DNA from: Begonia masoniana
Lineage: Eukaryota; Streptophyta; Magnoliopsida; Cucurbitales; Begoniaceae
DNA length: 64,000 nucleotides
Direction: 5' to 3'
Assembly (NCBI GenBank): GCA_022432975.1
Contig: CM039508.1
Location: 16,480,609-16,544,608 of the forward strand
Below the pieces are notes generated by a model, which worked only from the letters and a program-made list of their open reading frames with translations, was not told the DNA's origin and did no database searches. Shown one piece after another: positions 11,930 through 22,814 of this stretch. The first letter of the stretch is position 1; each line of letters begins with the position of its first letter. Position numbers and translations under genes: made by a program.

Positions 11930-12353
11930 GAGATACATCCAGTTTTTGACCATACCCATTCTGTGTCGGGCACTGCTATTTCCTTCAATACTGAGTTCAG
12001 AAATCCCCGTGACCCATTATCTTCATATTTATAAAATTCATCTTCAACTTCCTCCAGCTCGTAAAATTTATTGATTTCAGATGGTCCTATTTTTACCTCA
12101 CATTTCTAACCTGAATACTTTCAGGCAAGTCACCTTCAAAATTTGCATAAAACTCGCGCACTATATTTTTCACGGCTGTTTGTGGCACAACACACAAATT
12201 TTCCCAACGTCTTTCTTGAATAATAGTGCTAATATAACTTGGGTACCTTTGTATGTGCTCGGCTTCGACGAGGAACCCTTTTTCTTGAGCAAAAGATCGA
12301 TGTTGTAAGCCTTGCTCATAACGCAACTTCGCCTCCTCAGATATGAAGGCCAT
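11930..12353 (-). pseudogene. Athila-like post-pol ORF, N-terminal half
   Basis: The minus-strand frame begins MAFISEEAKLRYEQGL at 12353 and runs through ERRWENLCVVPQ and IVREFYANFEG, matching the start of the plant transposon-protein domain. A frameshift near 12093 ends it at VRNVR-stop. Another frame continues (GPSEINKFYELEEVEDEF) to the LTR C junction at 11930. The continuation is at 7344-6709. The conserved FYAN motif is the best family marker; I have not seen enough to call it envelope-like. Confidence 0.7.
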
Positions 12354-12738
12354 TATGTATACTTTTTCATATTCTTCTTTCCCCTTTGTTTTTGCCTCAT
12401 CTCTGCAATTAAATGTTATCTCTGAAATTCCGAGTGAACTTTTTCATCTAACGCCCCAAGCGTTTGTAGAGGCGGCAATGAGCAGAAGGTCTCCAACTTT
12501 TCACTGCAGTCGGCGGCGAATCGCGAGCTGTAAATAACCCTAACAACTGCTTTGGGAGAAATACGGTGAGGATAAACAGAGAAGTAAAAATGAATTTCAA
12601 AATAACTCATTTAAATTTTAAAAATAATGAAAATGCAAATAAAAAAATTAGAGGATATAACAAATGATATTATTTAGGGTTGCGTCCCTATAGCGCTAAG
12701 TTTTTGTTTAAGTCTTCAGCCAGACTTCCATCTGCTCA
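12354..12738 (-). other. Spacer between Athila-like pol and downstream ORF
   Basis: AT-rich DNA with no convincing frame, in the position of the untranslated interval between pol and the third ORF of Athila-like elements. Confidence 0.5.
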
Positions 12739-13277
12739 TCATTCTTCAAAAGTTTGTAGAGAAATTGACATAATTTTTGTCAATTTTTCTCCAAAATAAT
12801 GTTTGATGCGTTTACTATTAACCTTAAAATTTCTTCCACTTTTTTCATCATGTAACTCTACTGTTCCATATGGAAATACTTCTACAATTTCAAAAGGTCC
12901 AGACCATCTTGACTTTAACTTTCCTGGGAAGAGTTTCATCATAAAATTAAATAGCAAAACTTTTTCACCTTTTTCAAATGACCTTGCCTGTAACTTTTTA
13001 TCATGCCATCTTTTAACTTTTTCCTTGTAAAGTTTCGCATTTTCATACGCTCCCAGCCTCAACTCTTCCAGTTCTTGCAGCTGCAAAAATCTATATTTTC
13101 CTGCCCCTTGTAAATCCAAGTTTAGGGTTTTTATTACCCAATATGCCTTGTGCTCAAGCTCCACTGGTAAATGACAAGTCTTTCCATAAATCAAATTATA
13201 AGGTCTGGTGCCCAAACGTGTTTTTATATGCTGTTTTATACACCCATAAAGCATCATCTAATTTCTGAGACCAATCC
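12739..13277 (-). pseudogene. Athila-like integrase, C-terminal part
   Basis: The minus strand reads YNLIYGKTCHLPVELEHKAY, then a long LQELEELRLGAYENAKLY helix and KVLLFNFMMKLFPGKLKSRW followed by GPFEIVEVFPYG. These are hallmarks of the C-terminal domain of Athila-lineage integrase. Near 13250 a DWSQKLDDALW stretch is in another frame, so there is a frameshift. The catalytic core is missing, because LTR F1 begins at 13278. Together with 6430-7344 and 11930-12738 this is one element in minus orientation. Confidence 0.85.
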
Positions 13278-13548
13278 TGTAACACCCGGAAAATTCTTAC
13301 AACGCGCGTAACCTTAGATAGGTTATGTTAAGTAGTAAAATTAGAGTGAAATTTTGGAAGAGGAATTTGAGAGAAAAATAAAGTGAATAAATTTGGTTAA
13401 ATTAAGTGGTTAATTAATTTGTGTTCAGATATTCAAATTGGAGAACTTAAGCCGTGTATAGTTTGAGAGTCAATTTACGCAAATTATAATTTAAGAACGG
13501 AATTTTGAAGAGCAAAATGGTATTGTTGTTATTATGTTAGTTTTTAAT

Positions 13549-13580
<32 letters not shown>

Positions 13581-14467
13581 AAAAAAAAACAAAAACAACA
13601 AACAGAATAGCCGAAGCTATTCTGTTCGAGCTCGAACCCGAGCGCCGAGAGGAGAACGGAGAAGGGAGGAAGACGCGAGCGACGATCGACGGCCGTTCAC
13701 CGCCGTGGTTTCCGACGCTCTCCAGCCAGACAACGGTGACGAGCAGACTCCGGCCCGTCTCCGCGCACAAATCCGTCAGGTTACCTAGTGGGGAAATTTA
13801 CATAGCCAAAGCGAGTAAGTGCGGTGTAAGAGTTCAAGTAAGTAGAGGACGTTTGTTTTGCCTTCGGGCCTACACCACGGAACGGTGACGACTGGAGTAC
13901 AGGTTAGAGCTACGAAGAAAGCTAGGATTGGGACGCAGTCGTTGATGTACGCTGTATGCCGGTGCGGGCAATTGTCGGGGCGACTCCACCATGGTCTTCG
14001 GAGATGTGGACTTTGTATTTTGATAGCGTGTTGTATATGTCTGTTGTTGTATATAGTTAAGTTAAGGGTGATATGTCGCCCTATATTGTGGTCTTTCTTC
14101 AATTAGGGTTGTTAATATTTTAGTTTAACTCTTTACTGCTATTTGGAGATTTCTCATGCCGTACGCTGGATAGTTGGTTGGTTAGGAGTATTCTGGAACT
14201 GTTTGGGGATTGAATTATTGCAGGTACCTAGCATTTTGGGAGGCGCCATTTTCAGGTGTTACTTTGCCGAAATTTTCGGGAAGGATGCCGTGGTGCTTAT
14301 AGGTTAGGATTAAGGGGAAGAGTCTAGGCAGCTAGGTATGACGTAAAGAGGTTCAGGAGATTTAGTTTTAAATCCTAGGGTGTTAGGTTTATTTTGATAT
14401 GAGGTTTTAACGTGGGATTGGTTAGCAAAGTAGCGCTCCGAGCCAGGGCGGGTTCGGGGCTGTTACA
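13278..14467 (+). mobile_element. LTR F1
   Basis: 1190 bp, TGTAACACCCGG...GGGCTGTTACA. It contains a (TAT)n run near 13550-13580, a GC-rich block at 13620-13790 with the perfect palindrome GTTCGAGCTCGAAC (13624-13637), a GCCTTCGGGC hairpin (13860-13869), an AGGGTGA-TATG-TCGCCCT hairpin (14065-14082) and an acceptor-like TTGCAG|GTACC (about 14220). It has no 61-bp-type modules. Confidence 0.9.
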
Positions 14468-16807
14468 AGATGGTATCAGAGCAAAAATGGTCGAGTCGTT
14501 CAAATGATTACCCGACAATGCCGGCCGCCATGCAACGTGCTTCACCGACTGTAAGTAATTCTTTTCTTTTAGTTGTTTAGAGCTGAGTTTCGATTGTTTA
14601 ATCTTGTTCAGGCTTAGAACGAATGTACCATGACAACTTCGGTGGATTCCATTAACCAACTTATAGATGTAGTGAACCTATGGTTCGAATAGCTAGGAAT
14701 TTATGAATTTAATTGAAAAGTGAAACAGACAAGGTAACATCTGTAGGATAGATAGAAGTAGAATGGAGCATAGAGAGATTAGAGAATCTCAGGATGAGAA
14801 TGTAAGATTGATAACCTAGGATTTTGTATCCTTAGATAGAAATGAAATCCTAGGTAGCAAACATAAGTGAAAAGATTATGCTTGGCATATTGGAGGAACA
14901 TTAAGGGTTGACTGGTTATTGGTGTTATTCGACCTAGGAGCCAAAACTCAAAGGTGGGAATAGAGACCTAGATACGCCTAGCCTTTTTAATTATGGTGAT
15001 ATGGCATTGTAGAGAGGCTTTTTAGGAAACATTTGTACTCAGGATAGATATTAAAACCTAGTTGAAGAGTAAAAGAGAATCAAGTAGTTAATAAAATTTG
15101 GAGAGAATCCCGAGTGAGAATTTGGAAAGGAGGTTAGGCAATTAGGTTTAGACTTTGAGTGTTCGGTAGAGTGTGACTAAAAGTTTCAATCCGTTGAGAG
15201 GGAAACTAGCTTAGTTTTGTGTCGCTAAGTTATTCGAAAATGGAGGATAGGAGATGAAAGTTACGTTCTAGGTTTTGGATGGACTTAGGAAGAGGTAAGT
15301 AATGAGATTAGTTATTAAGGACGTAGTATTTTGTGTAAAGCTGAAGAACGTAGAGAAGAACGGATAAGAAGAAAAGAAAGGTCCACACATAGATTTTATG
15401 AGTAAACTCAGCGGAAGGTTAGAATCTGAGTCCTATGAGTTCGAATGAAAGGGACGAAAATTAACTTCAAAAAGTGTTTGAGTGTGTAGAGAGACTATGA
15501 AGTTAAAAAGTTGGAGGTTTTGGTATTTGGTGACCTAGCTAGTTAAGCATAGGATGTAAGTTGGAATTCAAAATGCTATTAGGCAAGAAAATTTAAATTG
15601 TTGCAATGCAAGATAGATGAGTTATTAGCAGGCATTATGAATTTTGGAAGGGACTTAGAAAAGAGGCAAATGAAGAGATGAGTTAATCTCAAAGAAGCAA
15701 TACGTGATAGGTGAATTTAGTTCTAGAGAAAACTAGAGTGGAGACCTTAGCATAGTTGAAGTTGACAGTGCAACCTAAAGGTCAAGAGAGTATCGTGAAA
15801 TAAGTAAGTTGAGGAAATGTAAGACTTGGAAGACATAGGAACTTGTTATTTCTTGATAGGCAACTAAGACCATAGAGTAGTCGAGGTTAGCATAGCACCC
15901 CGGGAGTTAGGTGAGTCGAAGAGCGTTAAACTTTGAGGATTTAGGGTAAGTAGGTTAATTATCAAGTTTTTGGGGTTACGGTATTGAGGTAGTTAGCTAA
16001 GTATTTGTTGAATATTAGATTAAATGAACATTTGGGTGAAATTGAAAACTTGGAGATGTTGGAGATGTAGGACTGATCATTATCGGAGAAGTGTTAAGGA
16101 CACTCGTAGTGTGTCGATCGTAGCATAGTTTAGAGTCTTCATGAAAACCCACATAGCAGAGATAGAGTTGGAATGATAAACTGGAAGAATCACTAAGGTA
16201 TGCAAATTTTGAAAACATAATTGTTGAAGATTCTTGAGCGTTGGAATGATTAGTTTAGAATGACCCAACTTAGAGTCATAGAGAATTGAAAATTGGAGTG
16301 AATGAAAACTTAGTTAAGATCGGGGCGTGCATATTTAGGTATGTGAGCGATGATAGTTAAATAGAAAGGAAGGGAGCCTTAAGGTATTAGACTAGGAAGT
16401 TTAATGATGAAGTTTATGGTACCGTGTTGGGATACATGAGAGTTCAAAGAAGTTAGGGGAGATTGTGACGAGAATAGGACAAATGATTTGTAAGTACGTG
16501 TGTAAGAAACTTGGAAGAACTCTACGTCGTCTTATCTATAACAAAGCCGTTACTATCGCACATACGGAGACGGTCTAGACTTTGAGGTGAACCTAAGTAA
16601 TCTAGTAGTGTAAGAGAGGAGGAATTAGATTAAATAGCCTGAGGGAAAAGCTAGAGTTGAGAACTAAGCTTGATAAGATGTAATGGTCTAAGTGATGTCT
16701 AAGTGATAAGTGTTTATGAGTATTCAAGTTAGAGGGTAGGTTGGGGAAAAATACTCTAGAGATACGCAAAATTTTGGGGACAAATTTTGTATAAGGAGGG
16801 CGGGGAA
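14468..16807 (+). mobile_element. Internal region 1 of element F (non-coding)
   Basis: It starts with PBS TGGTATCAGAGC (14471-14482) and the leader CCCGACAATGCCGGCCGCCA shared with D and H, then a putative mini-intron 14551-14611 (GTAAGT...TTCAG). The rest is purine-rich and stop-filled. A PR-like FDLGAK stretch near 14930 may be a relic. A PPT (AAGGAGGGCGGGGA) lies at 16793-16806. Confidence 0.8.
14551..14611 (+). other. Putative mini-intron in leader of element F
   Basis: GACT|GTAAGT at the left and TTGTTCAG|G at the right, 61 nt apart, in the same position after the PBS as in A, G and H. Confidence 0.4.
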
Positions 16808-17998
16808 TGTAACACCCGGGAAAATATTAAACCGTGGTAACCTTAGATATTTAGTTAAGTAGTAAAATTAGAAAGGGAAATTTTGGAAGAGGAATTGAGA
16901 GAAAATAAAGTGAATAAATTTAATTAAATTAAGGTGGTAATAATTGTGTTCAGATATTCAAATAGGAGCCTTCAAGCCCCGTGTATAGTTTGCGAGTCAA
17001 TTTACCGCAAATTATAATTTAAGACCGGGAATTTTGAGAGCAAAATGGTATTGTTGTTAGTATGTTTAGTTTTTTTAAGTATTATTATTAGTATATTATT
17101 ATTATTATAACCCAAAATCTAAAAACAACACAGAATAGCCGAACTAATTCTGTTCGAGCTCGAACCCGAGCGCCGGAGGAGACGGCAGAAGGGAGGAGAC
17201 GCGAGCGACATCGACGCCGTTTCACGTCGCCGTGGTTTCCGACGCTCACGCCAGCCCGACAACCGGTGACGACAGACTCCGGCCCGTCTCCGCGCACAAA
17301 TCCGTCTGGTACCTAGTGGGGAAATTACATAGCCAAAAGCGGTAAGTGCGGTGTAATAGTTTCCAAATAGTTAGTACGTTTGTTTTGCCTTCGGCCTCCA
17401 CCCGGAACGGGAACGACTGGATACAGGTTAGAGTGTACGACGAAAGCCTAGGATTGGACGCATATCGTTGCTATGTACGCTGTATGCCGGTGCGGCAATT
17501 GTCGGGGCGACTCCACCCATGGTCTCGAGAGTGGACTTTTGTATTTTGATAGCGTGGTTGTATATGTCTGTTGTTGTATATAGTTAGTTAAGGGTGATTG
17601 TCGCCCTATATTGTGGTCTTTCTTTCAATTAGGGTTTGTAATATTTTAAGTTTTAACTCTTTAACTGCTATTTTGGAGATTTTCCTCATGCCGTTCAGGA
17701 CGCTGGATAGTTGGTTGTTAGGAGTTTTCTGGAACTGGTTGGGGTTGAATAATTGCAGGTACCTACCTTTTGGATTCGCCATTTTCCGGTGTACTTACTT
17801 TGCCGAAATTTTTCGGGATGATGCCGTGGTGCTTAAAGGTTAGGATTAGGTGAAGAGTCTAGGCAGCTAGGTATGACGAAACAGGTTCAGTAGATTTGAT
17901 TTTTAATCCTAGGGTTTTAGGTTTATTTTGATACTGAGTTTTAACGTGGGATGGTTAGCAAAGTAGCGCTCCAGCAGGGCGGGTTCGGGCTGTTTACA
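16808..17998 (+). mobile_element. LTR F2
   Basis: This is homologous to F1 but differs by very many single-base insertions and deletions. The tetraloop hairpin is damaged (GCCTTCGGCC near 17387), while the GTTCGAGCTCGAAC palindrome is kept (17152-17165). It ends TGTTTACA, followed by a PBS with one inserted base (18001-18013). Confidence 0.88.
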
Positions 17999-20311
17999 AA
18001 TGGTAATCAGAGCAAAATGGTCGAAGTCGTTCACGAAATGATTACCCGACAATGCCAGGCCGCCATCAACGTGCTTCACCGACTGTGTAATTCTTTTCTT
18101 TTTAGTTGTTTAGAGCTGAGTTTTTCGATTGTGTAATCTTGTTCAGGCTTAGGAAACGAATGTACCATACAACTTCGGTGGATTCCAATAACCACTTATA
18201 AATGTAGTGAACCTATGGTTCGAATAGGCTAGGATTTATGAATGTAATTGAAAAGTGAAACAGACAAGTACATCTGAGGATAGATAGAGTAGAATGAGCA
18301 TAGAGAGATTAGAGAATCTCAGGATGAGAATGTAAGATTGATAACCTAGGATTTGTATCCTTAGAAGAATGAAATCCTAGGTAGCAAACATAAGTGAAAA
18401 GATATGCTTGGCATATTGGAGGAACATTAAGGGTTGACTGGTTATTGGTGTTCTTCGACCTAGGAGCCAAAACTCAAAGGTGGGAATAGAGACCTAGATA
18501 CGCCTAGCCTTTTTAATTATGGTGATATGGCATTGTAGAGAGGCTTTTTAGGAAACATTGTACTCAGGATAGATATTAAAACCTAGTTGAAGAGTAAAAG
18601 AGAATCAAGTCGTTAATAAAATTTGGAGAGAATCCCGAGTGAGAATTTGGAAAGGAGGTAGGCAATTAGGTTTAGACTTTGAGTGTTCGGTAGAGTGTGA
18701 CTAAAAGCTTCAATCCGTTGAGAGGGAAACTAGCTAGTTTTGTGTCGCTAAGTTATTCGAAATGGAGGATAGGAGATGAAAGTTACGTTCTAGGTTTTGG
18801 ATGGACTTAGGAAGAGGTAAGTAATGAGATTAGTTATTAAGGACGTAGTATTTTGTGTAAAGCTGAAGAACGTAGAGAAGAACGGATAAAGAAAAGAAAG
18901 GTCCACACATAGATTTTATGAGTAAACTCAAGCGGAAGGTTAGAATCTGAGTCCTATGAGTTCGAATGAAAGGGACGAAAATTAACTTCAAAAGTGTTGA
19001 GTGTGTAGAGAGACTATGAAGTTAAAAGTTGGAGGTTTTGTTATTTGGTGACCTAGCTAGTTAAGCATAGGATGTAAGTTGGAATTCAAATGCTATTAGG
19101 CAAGAAAATTTAAATTGTTGCAATGCAAGATAGATGAGTTATTAGCTGGCATTATGAATTTTGGAAGGGACTTAGAAAGAGGCAAATGAAGAGATGAGTT
19201 AATCTCAAAGAAGCAATACGTGATAGGTGAATTTAGTTCTAGAGAAAACTAGAGTGGAGACCTTAGCATAGTTGAAGTTGACAGTGCAACCTAAAGGTCA
19301 AGAGAGTATCGTGAAATAAGTAAGTTGAGGAAATTTAAGACTGGAGACATAGGAACTGTTATTCTTGATAGGCAACTACGACCATAGAGTAGTCGAGGTT
19401 ATGCATAGCACCCCGGGAGTTAGGGAGTCGAAGAGCGGTTAAACTTTGAGGATTTAGGGTAAGTAGGTTAATTATCAAGTTTTTGGGGTTACGGTATTGA
19501 GGTAGTAGCTAGTATTTGTGAATATTAGATTAAATGAACATTTGGTGAAATTGAAAACTTGGAGATGTTGGAGATGTAGGACTGATCATTATCGGAGAAA
19601 GTGGTAAGGACACTCGATAGATGTGTCGAATCGTAGCATAGTTAGAGTCGTCATGAAAACCCACATAGCAAGAGGATAGAGTTGGAATGATAAACTGGAA
19701 GAATCACTAAGGTATGCAAATTTTTGAAAACAATAATTGTTGAGATTCTTGAGCGTTGGAATGTATAGTTTAGAATGACCCAACTTAGAGTCATAGGAGA
19801 ATTGACAAATTGGAGTGAATGAAAACTTAGTTAAGACTTCGGGTGCATATTTAGGTAGTGAGCGATAGTAAGATAGAAGGGAAGTGGAGGACTTAAGGAT
19901 TTAGAATAAGAAGTTTATTGATTGAATTTTATGTTACGTGATTGGGAATACATTGAGAGTTCAAATAAGTTAGGTGACGTATTGTGAAGAGAATTAGGAA
20001 AATATTTGTAGTAGTGTTAAGAAACTTGGGAAGAAATTATAAGTCGTATACTATTAAAAGCCGTATACTATAGAAAGGGGAAGGTTAGACTTTGAGGTCT
20101 GAACCTTAAGTAATTAGTAGTGTAAGATGAGGAAGAATTAGATAAACTTAGCCTGAGGAAAAGCTAGAGTTGAGAACTAAGTTGATAAGATGTAATGGTC
20201 TAAGTGATGTCTAAGTGATAAGTGTTTATGAGTATTCAAGTTAGAGGGTAGGTTGGGGAATACCTAGAGTACGCAAATTTTGAGGACAAAATTTTTGTAA
20301 GGAGGGTGGAC
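17999..20311 (+). mobile_element. Internal region 2 of element F
   Basis: It duplicates 14468-16807. About 18300-19300 is nearly identical to the first copy, whereas the ends (17999-18250 and 19320-20290) carry dense single-base indels. A PPT (AAGGAGGGTGGA) lies at 20299-20310. Confidence 0.85.
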
Positions 20312-20499
20312 TGTAACACCCGGAAAATTCTTACAACGTGCGTAACCTTAGATATGTTATGTTAAGTAGTAAAATTAGAGTGAAATTTTGGAAGAGGAAT
20401 TTGAGAGAAAAATAAAGTGAATAAATTTAATTAAATTAAGTGGTTAATTAATTTGTGTTCAGATATTCAAATTGGAGAACTTAAGTCGTGTATAGTTTG
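20312..20499 (+). mobile_element. LTR F3, 5' remnant
   Basis: The first 188 bp of a third F-type LTR, closer to F1 than to F2, ends where element G's LTR begins (left flank GTTTG). Confidence 0.85.
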
Positions 20500-20635
20500 T
20501 GTAATACCTGGTTTCCATTAACCGGTTTACTTTTATTTTGGTGAATGTTTTATAAATGATATCGGGTGATTTAAAGATTAGGTTAATAAGTATGAGTAAG
20601 GACATAATGGTAATTACAATTTATTGTGGATAAAG

Positions 20636-20669
20636 TATTTAAGGAAGGGTTTAATGAGGTTTAGCCGCC
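20636..20669 (+). promoter_or_regulatory. Core promoter candidate in LTR G: TATTTAAG plus GCC box
   Basis: TATTTAAG lies 20 bp upstream of AGCCGCC, embedded in a GGGTTTAATGAGGTTT stretch conserved in LTRs C and I. AGCCGCC is the known ERF-binding GCC-box core. That it is used here is inference. Confidence 0.5.
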
Positions 20670-21031
20670 ACTATTCCCTTATTTTCCTTTCTCGGTTTCA
20701 GCTCAGACTCATCGGAGCTCCAGGCAATTTTCCCCTCCAAACTCCATCCCTCGAACTAGGTAAGTTTTCCATTCATTTCCTTAGTATTATAGCAAGTAGA
20801 TAGCGAAGAGAGTGAAATGTGTGTGTAATTCTGTGAATGCTGTGAATGAGTGTAGATTCGGGCCTAGTGTAAAATTTGGGAAGGCTCAGTGAATAGAACT
20901 CCTAACGGTCCACTTAGGTTTTATGAGTGCTTTAGAGTTAGGATTAGTAAGGATTGGTTTAATGCTCTGTTTGTAGTTCTAGGTGAGCATTTCCGAAGCA
21001 ACTCCTAACCGAGTACCCACCAGGAATCCAG

Positions 21032-21657
21032 GTAAGTAAAGTTTGCTTGTGCCTTCGGGCCTACATCACAAAACATTAGGGTTTGTTTGCTGGAATGTGT
21101 TGGTATGTCATGCATCATGTTTTAAAAGTATACGAAAATGAATTTGAATGCATGTTGGCGTGGTAAGGATTGAACATATTGAAACAGCTATGTGAATCAG
21201 TTTTACTGTTAAGGGAATTAATCCGCCCCTTAATGAGACAGTGGATATTTTTACTTTGGGAGAGTTGATCCAGCTCCCAATTTCACAGGGGGATCTGAGC
21301 AGTATGAGAAATAAATTTATTGTTAAGGGAAATAATCCGCCCCTTAATGAGTCAGTGGATATTTATACTTTGTGAGAGTTGATCCAGCTCCCAATTTCAC
21401 AAGGTGATCTGAGCAGTATGAGAAATAGATTTACTGTTAAGGGAAATAATCCGCCCCTTAATGAGTCAGTGGATATTTATACTTTGGGAGAGTTGATCCA
21501 GCTCCCAATTTCATAGGGGGATCTGAACAGAATCGATACATGAATAACCGAGATGAGAAAGTATAAATTGCATATTAGGAATTTGTGTTTCAGCATTTCA
21601 TTTTATTACCGCTTTACTTACTTAGCATTAGGCTAATAGATGAGTTTTGTGATGTAG
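21032..21657 (+). other. Putative LTR leader intron (best example)
   Basis: CCAG|GTAAGTAAA at the left and GGCTAATAG...TGATGTAG|GTG at the right are 626 nt apart. A UUCG-loop hairpin starts 19 nt inside the donor. Ten other LTRs here keep the same landmarks. Confidence 0.5.
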
Positions 21658-22080
21658 GTGTTGAGGATACCACAGGTGAATTCTCTGAGTTGGTTGAGAA
21701 CTAGGCAGGTTGGAGGAGTGCAACCAGGCATTGAACTGGCATCTGATGGGACAGTTTAACTGGTGTCAGTTGGCGTGAAGGTTTAAATTGACAATGTTTC
21801 AAATTAAGTATGTTGAGTTTTTATGACAGTAGTGATTTTAATACTTTGGTACGTTCTTGAGATTTTCTGATAATAGTATTCAGTTGAGTCTCGAATGTTG
21901 GTATTCACTGGATTTCAGTATTGTAATGGTTTGAAATGTTTTGAATGGTTTCAGTGAAGTGAGTAAAATTCTTTCTGTGTTTAGAGTCGTGTTTGTATGA
22001 CAAGGAGTAGATGAAATGTGGTTTTAACTCTACCGAAAGATGTAGTTTTATTCCTATTGGGTGATGAAATAGGAATTTTG

Positions 22081-22350
22081 CTGTTTAGTGACCGGTGGAT
22101 GTCTTTCGTTAGACTGACCGGATGACAAATCTTATGTTTTGTCGTTTAGTGACCGGTGGATGTCTTTCGCTAGACTGACCGGATGACAAATCTTATGTTT
22201 TGTCGTTTAGTGACCGGTGGATGTCTTTCGTTAGACTGACCGGATGACAAATCTTATGTGTTGTCGTTTAGTGACCGGTGGATGTCTTTCGCTAGACGGA
22301 CCGGATGACAAATTTTATGTGTTGTTGTTTAGCGACCGGAGGAAGTCTTC
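22081..22350. repeat. 61-bp tandem repeat in LTR G
   Basis: A little over four units have a period of exactly 61 bp, each containing GTCGTTTAGTGACCGG (reverse CCGGTCACTAAACGAC) and GACCGGATGACAAAT. The monomer aligns, reversed, with that of LTR A although the two LTRs otherwise differ. Confidence 0.92.
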
Positions 22351-22662
22351 AAATAGCCTTCCCCTTTTCGTTGACTTTGTTCAGCGGACGATGAGTTTGA
22401 CTTTTGCAACTTTTAAAGTATTTCACGAGTTAAATCTTTGCTTCTTAACCGATTGTTTCTTAACATTCCCAACGATTATTTAACATGGTTTTGTTTAATT
22501 TTATTTTTGTTTAAACGATTTCCGCTGCAAGTGTTCATGTTTTATCAAACGTTAAATTTGAACTCCGAAGAAAGTTTTTAAATTTGGTCCAAGTTTTTTT
22601 TTTTGTAATATTCGGGTTTAAGAGTGACGAACCGGGTTCAGAGAACTCGGGGCGTTACAGTA

Positions 22663-22674
22663 TGGTATCAGAGA
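22663..22674 (+). other. Primer-binding site of element G
   Basis: TGGTATCAGAGA, one mismatch (last base) from the tRNA-iMet complement, 3 bp after the LTR. Confidence 0.88.
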
Positions 22675-22742
22675 CATTCAGTTAAACCGTTGAAAAGATT
22701 ACTCATCAGTGCCGATCGTTGCATGGAAGTACTTCAACAACT

Positions 22743-22802
22743 GTAAGTGTTTATGTTACCCTTAGTTCATAGATAATTAAGAGTATAAATAACCCTGTGC
22801 AG
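22743..22802 (+). other. Putative mini-intron in leader of element G
   Basis: CAACT|GTAAGTG and CCCTGTGCAG|G are 60 nt apart, just before the gag ATG at 22815. It matches the layout in A, F and H. Confidence 0.42.
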
Positions 22803-22814
22803 GAATTTAGTACA

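Larger units (their letters stand above)
13278..20499 (+). mobile_element. Element F: tandem non-autonomous LTR element (LTR-int-LTR-int-LTR)
   Basis: Three LTRs (13278-14467, 16808-17998, 20312-20499) alternate with two ~2.3-kb internal regions that are near-duplicates of each other. Each complete LTR is followed by a PBS, and each internal region ends with a polypurine tract. No frame of useful length exists in the internal regions, so this resembles a LARD-type passenger. The third LTR is cut after 188 bp by element G. The left flank is AATCC; the right flank was lost. Confidence 0.88.
20500..22659 (+). mobile_element. LTR G, 5' LTR of element G (beta family)
   Basis: 2160 bp, TGTAATACC...GGGGCGTTACA, followed by a PBS. 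It holds a TATTTAAG box (20636-20643), GCC-box AGCCGCC (20663-20669), donor CCAG|GTAAGTAAA (intron from 21032), a perfect GCC-UUCG-GGC hairpin (21051-21060), three ~118-bp repeats each with TTAAGGG/CCCTTAA (the first at 21209-21233), a branch-like CTAAT and TGATGTAG|GTG acceptor (intron end 21657), then the 61-bp array. Confidence 0.93.
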
